DNA of 64,000 nucleotides from an uncultured Cytophagales bacterium (lineage in GTDB: Bacteria; Bacteroidota; Bacteroidia; Cytophagales; Cyclobacteriaceae). The position numbers and the translations under genes are program-made. The first letter of the stretch is position 1, and the number at the start of each line of letters is the position of its first letter. Shown here in pieces: positions 63,795 through 64,000 of this stretch. Below the pieces are notes generated by a model, which was not told the DNA's origin, made no database searches, and saw nothing but the letters and a program-made list of their open reading frames with translations. The stretch lies in contig CAJXNP010000002.1 of assembly GCA_913057175.1 (NCBI GenBank), forward strand, positions 1 through 64,000, in the 5' to 3' direction.

Positions 63795-64000
63795 ATGAAG
63801 AAAATAGTACTATTAATTATCATCTCTCTTGTTATACAATCTTGCGAAAAAGAAATTGATCAAACAGACAATGATGATATCCATTTTTATTTTCTCCGAA
63901 TTAAAAATGATACGCCATTTATTTTTGAGAATGTTTATGCAGAACATGGTGCAAGTCAACATAATTTTGGTTCATTGCAACCCGATGAAATTTCCGAATA
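63795..64000 (+). CDS. Lipoprotein of unknown function, cut by the window end
   Basis: The first 68 codons of a gene that continues beyond the window. MKKIVLLLIIISLVIQSC is a lipoprotein signal with the lipobox IQSC (lipidated Cys 18). An acidic spacer follows (EKEIDQTDNDD), then a beta-like segment. No family can be assigned. Confidence 0.65.
   Translation, partial: MKKIVLLIIISLVIQSCEKEIDQTDNDDIHFYFLRIKNDTPFIFENVYAEHGASQHNFGSLQPDEISE

Overview
The window looks like a chromosomal segment of a Bacteroidota bacterium, probably on the Saprospiria/Cytophagia side. The evidence is a protein with a type IX secretion (T9SS) C-terminal sorting domain, an HU-HIG type DNA-binding protein, an OMP_b-brl_3 type TonB-receptor-like barrel, the Bacteroidota version of ketol-acid reductoisomerase, many start codons without a Shine-Dalgarno sequence, and several TTTG-N19/20-TAnnTTTG promoters. 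Base composition is AT-rich. I recognised no rRNA, tRNA, CRISPR array, intact insertion sequence or phage gene.

Layout. (1) 0.1-6.3 kb, minus strand: pyrF, then a compact run of cytochrome b5-like protein, conserved hypothetical, pyrD, ftsK and lolA-like. (2) 6.5-17.1 kb: a cation/Ca2+ exchanger, a membrane pyrophosphatase with Na+-type signatures, a NeuD-like acetyltransferase, trhO with an overlapping nucleoside phosphorylase, an ABC-F protein, a 44-residue lipoprotein missed by ordinary gene calling, cmk and ispH. (3) 17.2-21.9 kb: nqrABCDE followed by a terminator; nqrF is not here. (4) 22-25.1 kb: sulfatase, MscS channel and a small outer-membrane barrel. (5) 25.3-41.4 kb: an accessory region with four paralogous membrane-anchored regulators (AraC-type DNA-binding domain, one membrane helix, TolB/FlgO-like domain, TPR repeats). 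They are interleaved with surface genes: a TonB-receptor-like barrel, a lipoprotein with a beta-helix and an alpha/beta-hydrolase part, two sister lipoproteins sharing a conserved ~150-bp leader, and a methyltransferase-like protein. (6) 41.4-47.5 kb: a nucleotide-sugar cluster (UDP-glucuronate decarboxylase-like, UDP-glucose dehydrogenase-like, dTDP-sugar epimerase-like) followed by two tandem COG4091-type SAF-domain oxidoreductases. (7) 47.6-57.5 kb: nth, a secreted papain-like protein, then branched-chain amino-acid genes ilvDBNC, ilvA and leuA, with a decayed duplicate of the leuA 3' end. (8) 57.6-64 kb: accessory genes including a 977-residue T9SS surface protein, a DUF2971-like protein, an HU-like protein and a lipoprotein cut by the window end.

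Strongest discovery: immediately upstream of ilvD is a complete classical transcription attenuator. A 19-codon leader peptide has 11 Leu/Ile/Val codons. It is followed by an 11-bp terminator with nine T residues, a competing 10-bp antiterminator that starts exactly at the leader stop codon, and a protector segment lying on the three consecutive Leu codons. Together these predict ribosome-stalling control of ilvDBNC by branched-chain aminoacyl-tRNA supply.

The other main systems of interest are the quadruplicated AraC-TM-TPR regulators with their surface-protein neighbours, the covarying dyad in the leaders of the sister lipoproteins, the Nqr operon without its F subunit, and the tandem COG4091 pair in a sugar-nucleotide cluster.
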